The position numbers and the translations under genes were made by a program. A stretch of 64,000 bases of DNA, from positions 1 to 64,000 of the forward strand of contig JADYYP010000071.1 of the NCBI GenBank assembly GCA_020853575.1, read 5' to 3'. Of this stretch, positions 1 to 8,023 are shown piece by piece. Position 1 is the stretch's first letter. Each line of letters starts with the position of its first letter. Origin of the DNA: Planctomycetota bacterium. Lineage in GTDB: Bacteria; Planctomycetota; UBA1135; GCA-002686595. The notes under the pieces are model-generated. The model was given only the letters and a program-made list of their open reading frames with translations, made no database searches and was not told the origin of the DNA.

Positions 1-153
1 ACCCAGCCAGTTTTCCAGCCGCTCCACGCCTGATCTGCCAACCGCGTAGCGCCGCTTTTCCAAGCACCCCCAGGTGGACCAGCTTCACCCGAACTGAGGT
101 GGACCTGAACAGGCGAGCCTTGACAAGAGACCTACGGACCGGCTGGGGCGCGC
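1..153. other. left edge, no confident gene; direct repeat
   Basis: No convincing reading frame covers these bases. The words aggtggaccagcttc and aggtggacctgaac recur about 30 bases apart near 70-110. Such ggtggacc direct repeats are reminiscent of the terminal regions of IS21-like elements, but no transposase is present in the window. The resemblance is from memory and is weak. Confidence 0.25.
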
Positions 154-372
154 TTGACCGAGGTCGGCAAGGACCTCTGCCTGATCCCCGGCGCGGAGGT
201 AGCGATCCTGAACATACTCGGCACCGACAACGCACGGCTGGGGCAAGTGACGTTGCCCCTGGACTCGTTCATCGGGTTTCACGAGGACGACCCTGCCCGC
301 CGTGCGATGGCGGCGGCCATGTGGAGGACGAACGCGCCGATGCTACTCGAACAGGCGATCCGCAAGCAGTAG
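154..372 (+). CDS. small hypothetical protein (72 aa), possibly a remnant
   Basis: Short frame opening with TTG and ending in TAG. The product is about 72 residues, mixed acidic/hydrophobic, and contains a run LPLDSFIGFHEDDP. Third codon positions are G/C-rich, as expected for real coding sequence here. I recognise no family. It is convergent with hsdR, with one copy of the island palindrome between them. It may be the 3' end of a gene degraded at the island border, or spurious. Confidence 0.3.
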   Translation: MTEVGKDLCLIPGAEVAILNILGTDNARLGQVTLPLDSFIGFHEDDPARRAMAAAMWRTNAPMLLEQAIRKQ

Positions 373-428
373 CCGCAGGGGTTCGCCAAGAGGTAGCTCC
401 GCAGCGCGCGGCGCGAACGCAGGTAACC

Positions 429-445
429 GTAGACACTGTGTCTAC
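429..445. repeat. 17-bp palindrome, island copy 1
   Basis: GTAGACACTGTGTCTAC is a perfect palindrome around a single central base (8-bp arms). It starts 27 bp beyond the hsdR stop codon. It is one of six related copies, all within the first 15 kb, each lying between genes. It could be a recombination site, an operator or part of a terminator; the sequence alone does not decide. Confidence 0.8.
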
Positions 446-471
446 GGGGGGGCACGTCGCGCTGCGCGGGC

Positions 472-3400
472 TCAGCTCGCTGCCTTCTTCTCGTACGTCA
501 GGCCGAAGACCGTGTCGGTCAGCCAGCGGCGGAACGACTCGTTGTCGCTGAACTGCTTGAACAACTCGGTGTCGTCCTTGAGCACGGCCGTCATCACGCG
601 CGCGAGCGCTTTGTCGTGTTCGATGCGCGCGTTCTGCTTGTCGGAGTTCTCCTTGGCGTTCTGGTAGGCCGCGTCGGCCGAGACCTGGGCGGGGATCTCC
701 TGCGTGATGAGTCGATGCACTCGGTCAGCGTCCGTCCACGGGATCTTGCCGAAGTGATCGTTGAAGCTCTTCACGATGTTGGACAGCCGGTCGAGTTCGG
801 GCTCGGGCTTCCGGCCGCCGCCGGTTGTCGGGACCGGCTCGATCTCGGCGTCCTGATCTGGGAGCTGGATCTTCATCGCGGTCTGCTTCTCGATGCGGTA
901 GCTGTCCATGTCGATCGAGTCGAGGATGCCCTTCGACAGGTCCTCCTCCTTCGGAGCGGGGAGCTTCGACACGAGGAAGTTCAAGAGCATCGAGAGCTTC
1001 TCCCAGTCGGCGTTCGTGTACGGAAGGATCGAGGCCAGGAACCCGTACGCGCGCAGGAACGCTTTCGCCTTGCCTTTGAAGTCAACCTGCCCGTCCTCGT
1101 CGAGGTGCGCGACGTACTGCGCAACGCACGCATCGAGGATCGGGTCCAGCTTGTCGCGATCGGCACCGTTCACGTAGAGATCGACGAACGTCTCGACCTG
1201 AGCGCTCGCGTAAACCTGATAGCCGTCGAGCGCGGCCTTGAGGTCGTGCAGCTTGTTCGGGTCGGTCTCCTCGCTGAGGATCGTCGTGCGGTAGTAGTCG
1301 GCGAACGCGGCCTCGATCGTGGCCGAGTCGTTCTGGAAGTCGAGCACGAACACGTCGTGCTTCTCGGGGTGCGCGCGGTTCAATCGCGAGAGCGTCTGCA
1401 CGGCCTTGATACCCGCGAGCGGCTTGTCCACGTACATCGTGTGGAGGAGCGGCTCGTCGTAGCCGGTCTGGAACTTGTCCGCGCAGACGAGGATGCGGTA
1501 CGGGTCCTCTTGGATCGTGTCGGCGATCTTGTTCGAGGGGAATCCGTTGAGCGACGCCTCGGTAACCTTCGCTCCGCCGTACTCGTGCTCGCCGGAGAAG
1601 GCGACGATCACCTTCCAAGGGCTCTTGCGCTCGGCGAGGTAGTCGCGCATCGCGTGGAAATACTGGAGCGCGCGCTCGATGCCGTTGCAGACGACCATCG
1701 CCCGCGCCTTGCCGCCGATCTTGTTCAGGCCGAGCACCTGCTCGTGGAAGTGATCGACCATGATCTCGGCCTTGAGTCGGATCGCGTGTTCGTGACTTTC
1801 GACGTACCGACGCAGCTTCTTCTTCGCGCGCTTGGTGTCGAACTCCGGGTCCGCTTCAACCGTCTTCACGAGCCTGTAGTACGAGTTGACCGGCGTGTAC
1901 TGCTTGAGCACGTCGAGGATGAAGCCTTCCTGGATCGCCTGCTTCATCGTGTAGGCGTGGAACGGCCGGTGCTTCACCACGCCGCCGTCGCTGTACGCCT
2001 CGCCGAAGAGTTCGAGGGTCTTGTTCTTCGGCGTCGCCGTGAACGCGAAGTAGCTCGCGTTCGCGAGGAACTTCCTCGACTCCATGATCCGGTTGATCTT
2101 GTCCTCGGTCGTCTCGTCCTCTTCCTGTCCGCCCGCCTCCGAGAGCGCAGTGCTGAGCGCGGCGGACGTGCGACCGCCCTGACTGGAGTGCGCCTCGTCG
2201 ATGAGGATCGCGAAGCGGCGGGACCTGTGCTGGCTTCCGATCTCTTCGAGGATGAAGGGGAACTTCTGGACCGTCGAGATGATGATCTTCTTGCCGCTCT
2301 CGATGAACGTCTTGAGGTCACCGGAGTTCTTCGCGTGGCCGACGGTCGCGCCGACCTGCGCGAACTGCTTGATCGTGCTACAGATTTGTTGATCGAGGAT
2401 CGTGCGGTCCGTGACGACGAGGATGGAGTCGAACACCTCGGCGTCGGACTTGCGCAGCCCGATGAGTTGGTGCGCGAGCCACGCGATGGAGTTGCTCTTG
2501 CCGCTGCCTGCCGAGTGTTGGATCAGGTAGCGCTTGCCAGCCCCGCGCGTCGCCACGTCGGCGAGGAGCTTGCGCACCACGTCGAGTTGATGGAAGCGCG
2601 GGAAGACCTGAGTGGTCTTCTTCCGGCCTGACTTCTCGTCCTTCGACTCGACGACCTGAGCGTAGTTCTCCAGGATGTTCGTCAACCCATCCGGCGTGAG
2701 CACGCGCCTCCAGAGGAAGTCCGTCTTGATGCCATTCGGGTTCGGCGGATTCCCAGCGCCGTCGTTCCAGCCCTGGTTGAACGGCAGGAACCACGACGCC
2801 TTCCCCTTGAGCTGCGTGCAGAAGCGCACCTCGTGATCGTCCACCGCGAAGTGAACGACGCAGCGCTTGAACTGGAAGAGCAGCTCGCGTGGATCACGGT
2901 CCCGCTTGTACTGCTCGACTGCATCGGCGACCGTCTGCTTCGTCAGGCTGTTCTTGAGTTCAAACGTGGCGATCGGCAGGCCGTTGATGAACAGGCACAG
3001 GTCGAGCGCGAGCTGCGTCTCGTCGCGGCTGTAGCGGAGCTGCCGCGTCACGCTGAATCGGTTCTGGGCGAAGCGTTCCAGTGCCTTCGCGTTGCCGGGG
3101 CTCGGGGTGCCGTAGAAGAGCGCGATGTGGTGCGGGCCGTGCTTGACACCGTGTCTGAGCACGTCGATCACGCCGCGCTTCGCGATCTCGCCTTGGAGTC
3201 GTGCTAGGAACTTCTGACGCACGGGGCTCGCGTGGTCGAGGTCGAACGCTTCGACAAGGCTGAGCTGCGTCGCGGCGACGAAGGCGCGGAGCTGGACGAG
3301 ATCGACCGCGTACTCGCGGTCGTAGTCCTTGGCGTCGCCGAGCAGCCACCCGGTCCCGTAGGTTGCCGGACGTTCGGCCACGCGGTCGCCTTTGGCCGGC

Positions 3401-3477
3401 GGAGGGGGCGGCGGCGGGGCCGTCATGGCCGCCACGATCAGGCTCTCCAGGCCCTTCTCGGAGGTGTCGCTCTTCAT
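472..3477 (-). CDS. hsdR: type I restriction enzyme R subunit (HsdR)
   Basis: About 1001 aa. This is the restriction and DNA-translocation subunit of a type I restriction-modification complex. The N-terminal nuclease region has Asp at about 159 and FELK at about 172-175, matching a PD-(D/E)xK site. The motor has Walker A (SAGSGKS, about 322-328) and DEAH (about 427-430), followed by helicase motifs including the TATP stretch. The ATG at 3477 is preferred over an earlier in-frame ATG at 3522 because a purine-rich GGGGGGAG lies just upstream of it. It is last in the minus-strand operon, 136 bp after the AlbA_2 gene. Length and domain order are normal for HsdR, and no inactivating lesion is visible. 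Confidence 0.95.
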   Translation of the reverse strand: MKSDTSEKGLESLIVAAMTAPPPPPPPAKGDRVAERPATYGTGWLLGDAKDYDREYAVDLVQLRAFVAATQLSLVEAFDLDHASPVRQKFLARLQGEIAKRGVIDVLRHGVKHGPHHIALFYGTPSPGNAKALERFAQNRFSVTRQLRYSRDETQLALDLCLFINGLPIATFELKNSLTKQTVADAVEQYKRDRDPRELLFQFKRCVVHFAVDDHEVRFCTQLKGKASWFLPFNQGWNDGAGNPPNPNGIKTDFLWRRVLTPDGLTNILENYAQVVESKDEKSGRKKTTQVFPRFHQLDVVRKLLADVATRGAGKRYLIQHSAGSGKSNSIAWLAHQLIGLRKSDAEVFDSILVVTDRTILDQQICSTIKQFAQVGATVGHAKNSGDLKTFIESGKKIIISTVQKFPFILEEIGSQHRSRRFAILIDEAHSSQGGRTSAALSTALSEAGGQEEDETTEDKINRIMESRKFLANASYFAFTATPKNKTLELFGEAYSDGGVVKHRPFHAYTMKQAIQEGFILDVLKQYTPVNSYYRLVKTVEADPEFDTKRAKKKLRRYVESHEHAIRLKAEIMVDHFHEQVLGLNKIGGKARAMVVCNGIERALQYFHAMRDYLAERKSPWKVIVAFSGEHEYGGAKVTEASLNGFPSNKIADTIQEDPYRILVCADKFQTGYDEPLLHTMYVDKPLAGIKAVQTLSRLNRAHPEKHDVFVLDFQNDSATIEAAFADYYRTTILSEETDPNKLHDLKAALDGYQVYASAQVETFVDLYVNGADRDKLDPILDACVAQYVAHLDEDGQVDFKGKAKAFLRAYGFLASILPYTNADWEKLSMLLNFLVSKLPAPKEEDLSKGILDSIDMDSYRIEKQTAMKIQLPDQDAEIEPVPTTGGGRKPEPELDRLSNIVKSFNDHFGKIPWTDADRVHRLITQEIPAQVSADAAYQNAKENSDKQNARIEHDKALARVMTAVLKDDTELFKQFSDNESFRRWLTDTVFGLTYEKKAAS

Positions 3478-3613
3478 GCGGAGTGGGCTCCCCCCGGGGG
3501 CGTTGCCGGTCCCATCAAACACCCGTCAAGCAATCGAGGCGGCCCTAACCCTCGGGTCCTGCCTACGTTGTGGCCCCCGAGTCCCTCGGGAGCGGCCTCA
3601 GAGCGGCACCGCA

Positions 3614-5110
3614 TCAAGCAACACCCCCTTGGTGCGACGCCGGGGCAGCCCAGAACGGCAGGTAGCGCCGGACCTTCGTGCCAACCTCGGCGTCCTGGAC
3701 GACGATCAGCCCAGACTCGACGGCCTCGTTGAGCAGGCGCGAGGCCGTGGCCGCGTTCTTCTCTTCGATCCCGAAGCGCTCGCGCAGCGAGGTGTTCGTC
3801 ATCGGCTGCCGGGTCACGTACCGCAAGCAGGCGTGGAGGTAGCAAGCTCGCACGCGGTCGGCCTTCTCCATGTCCTTCAACGCACGGTGGCCGAAGAGCA
3901 CGATGCGCGTGGACTCGCCCGGCGTCTCGAACAGCGGCGCGGGAAGCTGGAACAGCTCGATCTGGAACACGACCTTGTCGATGCCGCTGCCGCGCTCCTC
4001 GCAGATGCCGAAGCGCCGCATGAGAGCCGCGAGCTTCTCGTTGCGCGATCGCGGCGGCTGATCGAGCATCCGATCGGTCGGAACGAGCGGCCGACCGGGG
4101 TTCGTGATCTCCATGCGGTCGTCGAACACCTCGATCATCGGCCCAGCGCCTGTGACCGCGAAGTCTTGGTGAATGAGCGCGTTCGCGACGACTTCACGCA
4201 CGACGAGAGGCGGAAACATCGGAACGGTCTTGCGAAGCGCCTGCTCGATCACCTCGTTCGTCGGGAGGACAGCCAGAACACTCTGAACGAGCGCCTCGAA
4301 GCCCGCCGCGTAGCCAGTGGACACGACCTGCTCCTTCGTCGTGAGGATGCGTCCTTTCCCCGCATACTGGACGATGCGCACGACCTTTCGCCGCAGCCCA
4401 TCGAACTGCGACAGGTCCTTGGCGAACAGGACAGCGCCGAGGTTCGTGATGCTCCACGCGCCTCCTTCCGATCGCTGCACGAGCCCATCGGCTTCCAAGG
4501 CGGCGAGAGTTCCCGTTCGGTCAGACGGAAGTGGAACGCGCAAGAGATCGAAGTAGGACGGGAAGGCGAGCACTTGGAGCACGTCGTCGCCGGACATCCG
4601 CTGCGCCGCGATACCGTCCTCGAACGCCGTCGTCGAGAAGCGCTGCCAAAGAGCGCGCTCCTTCTCGGAGTGGTCCTTGAGCTTCTTCTTGTAGGAGCCG
4701 ACGCGGATGTACTCCTCGCCGTTGAAGCGGACGGGTTGGTGCAGAGCGCTGTCGATCTCCAGGACCACCACGCGCGCTCCATCGACTTCGGCGGTGTGGA
4801 AGCGGAAGGGAACCTGCGGCTGGAGGAGGCGCGTGAGCCAGTTCTCCAAGTCCTCGTTGCCTTGCTTCGTTCTCGCGGGCTCGAACGTGGTGCCAAGCAC
4901 TCTCCTCGTCCCGTCCTCGATGCCCCACACGACGAAGGCCCGAGGCTTGTCGAGTAGCGCGGCCGAGTTCGCTAACGCCGAGATGTACTCGCCGATATCG
5001 GTCGGGTTCGAGTTGTTGACCTTGAACTCGACCCACTCGGTCTCGCGAGGCAAGGTACGCAACTCTAGAACGAGCGCGGAGGCGTCAGCGGACGAGCGCA
5101 ATTCGCTCAC
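3614..5110 (-). CDS. AlbA_2 (Schlafen-type) / GHKL-ATPase-like DNA-binding protein
   Basis: 498 aa. The N-terminal AlbA_2 domain carries the usual E-x-EFK signature (EFK at 28-30) and a VVWGIED strand. The C-terminal half resembles the HATPase_c_4 module of putative RecG-like regulators: REVVANALIHQDF at about 305-317, ITNPGRPL at about 335-342 and EERGSGIDKV at about 371-380. A winged-helix-like tail follows. These proteins are often found next to type I restriction-modification genes; their role there is not settled (regulation or accessory defence). It starts with GTG, and that GTG overlaps the hsdS stop (GTGA), so it is translationally coupled to hsdS. Confidence 0.85.
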   Translation of the reverse strand: MSELRSSADASALVLELRTLPRETEWVEFKVNNSNPTDIGEYISALANSAALLDKPRAFVVWGIEDGTRRVLGTTFEPARTKQGNEDLENWLTRLLQPQVPFRFHTAEVDGARVVVLEIDSALHQPVRFNGEEYIRVGSYKKKLKDHSEKERALWQRFSTTAFEDGIAAQRMSGDDVLQVLAFPSYFDLLRVPLPSDRTGTLAALEADGLVQRSEGGAWSITNLGAVLFAKDLSQFDGLRRKVVRIVQYAGKGRILTTKEQVVSTGYAAGFEALVQSVLAVLPTNEVIEQALRKTVPMFPPLVVREVVANALIHQDFAVTGAGPMIEVFDDRMEITNPGRPLVPTDRMLDQPPRSRNEKLAALMRRFGICEERGSGIDKVVFQIELFQLPAPLFETPGESTRIVLFGHRALKDMEKADRVRACYLHACLRYVTRQPMTNTSLRERFGIEEKNAATASRLLNEAVESGLIVVQDAEVGTKVRRYLPFWAAPASHQGGVA

Positions 5111-6546
5111 ACTCGAACCTCCTCGGCGTCATCCACTAGCTCGTCGTCGTGAAGGGCCTCTTCGGATTCACCACTCACGCCAAGGGTAGGTGAACTGAGC
5201 CTCGTGGCTGGCACTCGTGCTGCGGCGTCGCGTCCGTCAAGAGCCCCGAACACCATGTCGCGAGTCAACCGATCCATGTACTCGCGCAAGAGGTGGATCT
5301 CCACCTCCGCGCGACCGATCGTTGCCGCAAGCGTCCGGGTCAGCGACGTGCATCGCTCGACGAGAGCGCGTTGCTCCGTCAGGGGTGGCACCGCAAACCG
5401 GAAAGCGCGGAGCGCGGAGAGCGGCAAGTTGTTAGCGAGCCCCTCTGCGCCACTGATCGCCTGCTCCACTTGCTCACGGTAGTAGCGACTGTTCATCGCA
5501 AGGACCATGAACTCCGGGTCCACGCTGTCGTTGAACACGGGCCGGAACGTCTTGTCAGACAGCACCAATCGAAACGACAGACTGCGAACGCGCCCGACGG
5601 AGCCGACCAAGTTCGGCGACCCGCAGGCACGTGATATGAGTGTGTCCCCGGAGTTCACGACGATCTGTGGGTCGATCACGAACCCTGGCGGCAATCGCTT
5701 GTGCTCGCGCTCCCTGAACACACCGCGATTCACACATCCAGCCTTGAGGACACCCCAGGCGTCGCCATCGGCCAAGTAGCTCTCGGCCTGCGGACTTACG
5801 CCTTGGTCGATACGGTGAACGAGGGTCTTGAGGCGTCGAACGCTCCAGTTGTGAGGGATGCTCCCGATCGCGCGAAGCTCCGATGGCACTCGCCGCTCGG
5901 CCGCAGTGAAAGCACCTGTGACCGCTTGGTGGATCAGCACCTGCCTTTGCTCTTCGACACGCCGGATGATCGAGCGCTTTGCGTTGATGGCGGATCGCAT
6001 CCGCCGTTCCGCGTGTTCAAGGAAGCGGACGATCGCGCGCTGCTCCTCCAGTGGCGGTGTCGGTGTCGGAATCTGCTTGAAGGCTTCCCAGTACAGCCTG
6101 TTTCGGTCCTTGACGATCCCGCGCGAGAACGTGTCGATCTCCCGCAGGTACTCTGACGTGCGGAACACGCGCGCGATGTAGGCGGCGTCCACATCCGGCA
6201 CGGGCGCGGCGACGACGTACGCGGGGCTCACGAGTCCATCGACCGGCGCGACACCGACCGCGCCCTGCCACATGCGCATCGTGTTGTAGGCGAGGTCCCC
6301 AGCGCACGCCTGCTTGTACTTGGTTCGGTCGGACATCACCTGCTTCCGTCCGCCATCTTTCATGTCCCGCACGCGCACGCCCGATCGCAGCGACACCTCA
6401 AGGATTGGGAGATCGCTGTGCCCCGTCTTGTTGCGCTGCGTGAACAGTCGGCCGTTCCGTACGACCGACCACGACGCCGGGATCTTCGGCAGCCACGGCA
6501 GCCCGGAGTCCTTGTACTTCGGGTACGGAGGCAGATTGTCGATCAC
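5107..6546 (-). CDS. hsdS: type I restriction-modification specificity subunit (HsdS)
   Basis: 479 aa. It sets the DNA target of the HsdM/HsdR complex. Two target-recognition domains can be seen, each ending in a conserved proline-rich junction and a coiled coil: PTPPLEEQRAIVRFLEHAE at about 162-180 with the helix to about 213, and PPLTEQRALVERC near 395-410 with its helix. The duplicated layout and the length are normal for HsdS. Translation starts at GTG, and that codon overlaps the last base of the preceding kwaB-like stop (TAGTG). The modification genes are therefore interrupted by two non-RM genes without any loss of translational coupling. Confidence 0.92.
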   Translation of the reverse strand: MIDNLPPYPKYKDSGLPWLPKIPASWSVVRNGRLFTQRNKTGHSDLPILEVSLRSGVRVRDMKDGGRKQVMSDRTKYKQACAGDLAYNTMRMWQGAVGVAPVDGLVSPAYVVAAPVPDVDAAYIARVFRTSEYLREIDTFSRGIVKDRNRLYWEAFKQIPTPTPPLEEQRAIVRFLEHAERRMRSAINAKRSIIRRVEEQRQVLIHQAVTGAFTAAERRVPSELRAIGSIPHNWSVRRLKTLVHRIDQGVSPQAESYLADGDAWGVLKAGCVNRGVFREREHKRLPPGFVIDPQIVVNSGDTLISRACGSPNLVGSVGRVRSLSFRLVLSDKTFRPVFNDSVDPEFMVLAMNSRYYREQVEQAISGAEGLANNLPLSALRAFRFAVPPLTEQRALVERCTSLTRTLAATIGRAEVEIHLLREYMDRLTRDMVFGALDGRDAAARVPATRLSSPTLGVSGESEEALHDDELVDDAEEVRV

Positions 6547-7460
6547 TACTCGTTCCTCCCCAGCGCCCCGAGTTTCGATCGGCTCGCTGCGCGATAGGTC
6601 TCGGGCGATCCGGGCACCAAGTCGATGCGGTAACGACGGCGATCAAGCACTTCAAGGAACCCCAGCACCTCGTCAGGTGGAACTACAAACTTGCCATCCT
6701 TGACGGAGATCGTGACGCCCGTCTGCTTGCAGCACCGCTTGAGAGCTGTCTTGTCGATGTTCGCAGACTCGCCTTGGGATCGAATCGACGCGAGGTAACG
6801 GGCCGCGCGAGGGTGCTTGGATGCGTAGGTCTCGATCGAATCGAACTCCACGAACGCCATCGACCGGCGAATCTCGGCGACGTTTGCCGGAACGGCGTCC
6901 AGGATGGCTCCCTGTAGATGGGCCGCGAACTCGAAACCGCTTGGCCGAAGGATGTGGATGCGCTCAGCGTCCACCAAGACATCGAAGTCGTTGTCCAACT
7001 TGAACACGTGGTCTTCGACGAGATGGAGGGCGTCGTTCACGACCTGGAGCAGCCGCTTCTTGAGCACGCCCTTGAATTGGGTTGCACGTCTCAGAGCCGT
7101 GAGGCGGCGACCTTGTGCGTCCGTGAACCGGGCGAAGTATGCGAACACGTCCGCTGGATTGGAGAGCGCTCGCGCGTTGACGGGAAGATTCGCGGCCTCG
7201 TGAAGCTGCCGCAGGTCGGACGCGAGCGCATCGTCGAACGCAACCGCGACGTACTCCTGGCTCGCGTACTTCTCAGAAGGCTCGTAGATTGAGGGCTCAG
7301 ATGCGCTCGCGAGCATCGCATCCACAGTTGCGGCAGCCATTTCCTTGAGCGCGCTCTGAACGCTGGCTTCAACCGGGACATAGAAGTAGGCGGAGGCGCT
7401 CTCGTGTCCAACGCCGAACTCAGTGGTGCGGACGCTGTTCAGGTCGAATGCGAGCGTCAT
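6546..7460 (-). CDS. kwaB: Kiwa protein KwaB-like (DUF4868)
   Basis: 304 aa, soluble. The core from about 115 to 292 matches what I know of DUF4868. A helix (FKGVLKKRLLQVVNDALHLV) is followed by FKLDNDFDVLVDAERIHILRP and then a F-to-A-x-S pattern. Next come RAARYLASIRSQGE and a DGKFVVPPDEVLGFLEVLDRRRY segment close to the C-terminus. KwaB is the soluble partner of the membrane protein KwaA in the Kiwa anti-phage system. A compact polytopic membrane gene lies directly upstream and overlaps by ATGA, exactly as expected for kwaA-kwaB. Family assignment is from memory of the domain, not from a search. Codons are less GC-extreme than in the chromosomal genes further right. Confidence 0.75.
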   Translation of the reverse strand: MTLAFDLNSVRTTEFGVGHESASAYFYVPVEASVQSALKEMAAATVDAMLASASEPSIYEPSEKYASQEYVAVAFDDALASDLRQLHEAANLPVNARALSNPADVFAYFARFTDAQGRRLTALRRATQFKGVLKKRLLQVVNDALHLVEDHVFKLDNDFDVLVDAERIHILRPSGFEFAAHLQGAILDAVPANVAEIRRSMAFVEFDSIETYASKHPRAARYLASIRSQGESANIDKTALKRCCKQTGVTISVKDGKFVVPPDEVLGFLEVLDRRRYRIDLVPGSPETYRAASRSKLGALGRNE

Positions 7461-8023
7461 TCGGCCTCCTCGAAGTAGATGGTGTCGCTAAGTCTGTAGG
7501 CGCTCAAGGTCTGCCCAGGAGACAACGCCGGACGACGGGTGATGACGACGAATCTCTCGCGCCCGCTCAGCGAGTTGTTGTCGATGGGTGGCTGTACGGT
7601 GAAGACGCGGAAGCCCTGGAGCGCGAACAGGATGTTCATGTAGTGCAGGTTCAGGTGCCAGAACAGAAACACGATGAACACGATTGCGGCGGCCGTTGCG
7701 GAGATGTCTCGCCACGTCCCCAGCGGCACCGTGTAGAAGGGCAGCAAGAGCGCAAACAGATAGACGAGTACGTGGTCGCGATGATCTTCGGCGACGCCAA
7801 TGGTCAGGGTTCGTAGTTCTCGGTTCTTGCGCGCCGCTCGCTTGCGCAGGATCAGCGCGAGGTTTGGCAGTACGACCATGAGGATGCAAGCAGGGACGAA
7901 GTAGCGGTCGGCGATGAACTCGTTGCCCCGTAGCGCCCAGAGCAGGAACAGCGGCGACATGCTGCTCAGGACCATGAGCAGCCGGGCAATTCTCAACCCC
8001 TCGCCATGCGTGGAGGGAATCAC
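7457..8023 (-). CDS. kwaA: Kiwa protein KwaA-like membrane protein
   Basis: 188 aa with four predicted membrane helices at about 13-31, 41-59, 84-102 and 108-136. A roughly 50-residue soluble tail ends in DTIYFEEAE. The sequence is too divergent to name on its own. The call rests on size, four-helix topology and an immediate four-base overlap with a DUF4868 gene, which is the known Kiwa arrangement. KwaA is thought to sit in the inner membrane and respond to phage infection together with KwaB. Translation starts at GTG 8023, overlapping the hsdM stop (GTGA). The gene is thus wired into the restriction-modification operon between hsdM and hsdS. Confidence 0.7.
   Translation of the reverse strand: MIPSTHGEGLRIARLLMVLSSMSPLFLLWALRGNEFIADRYFVPACILMVVLPNLALILRKRAARKNRELRTLTIGVAEDHRDHVLVYLFALLLPFYTVPLGTWRDISATAAAIVFIVFLFWHLNLHYMNILFALQGFRVFTVQPPIDNNSLSGRERFVVITRRPALSPGQTLSAYRLSDTIYFEEAE

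Noticed and set aside
64-110. end of an IS21-like element
   Set aside because: Only a short ggtggacc direct repeat supports it and no transposase is seen.
616-2631. 671-aa open frame on the plus strand opposite hsdR
   Set aside because: It is the antisense shadow of a GC-rich gene: its composition is Val/Glu/Arg/Leu-rich without any family feature, while hsdR has complete motifs on the other strand.
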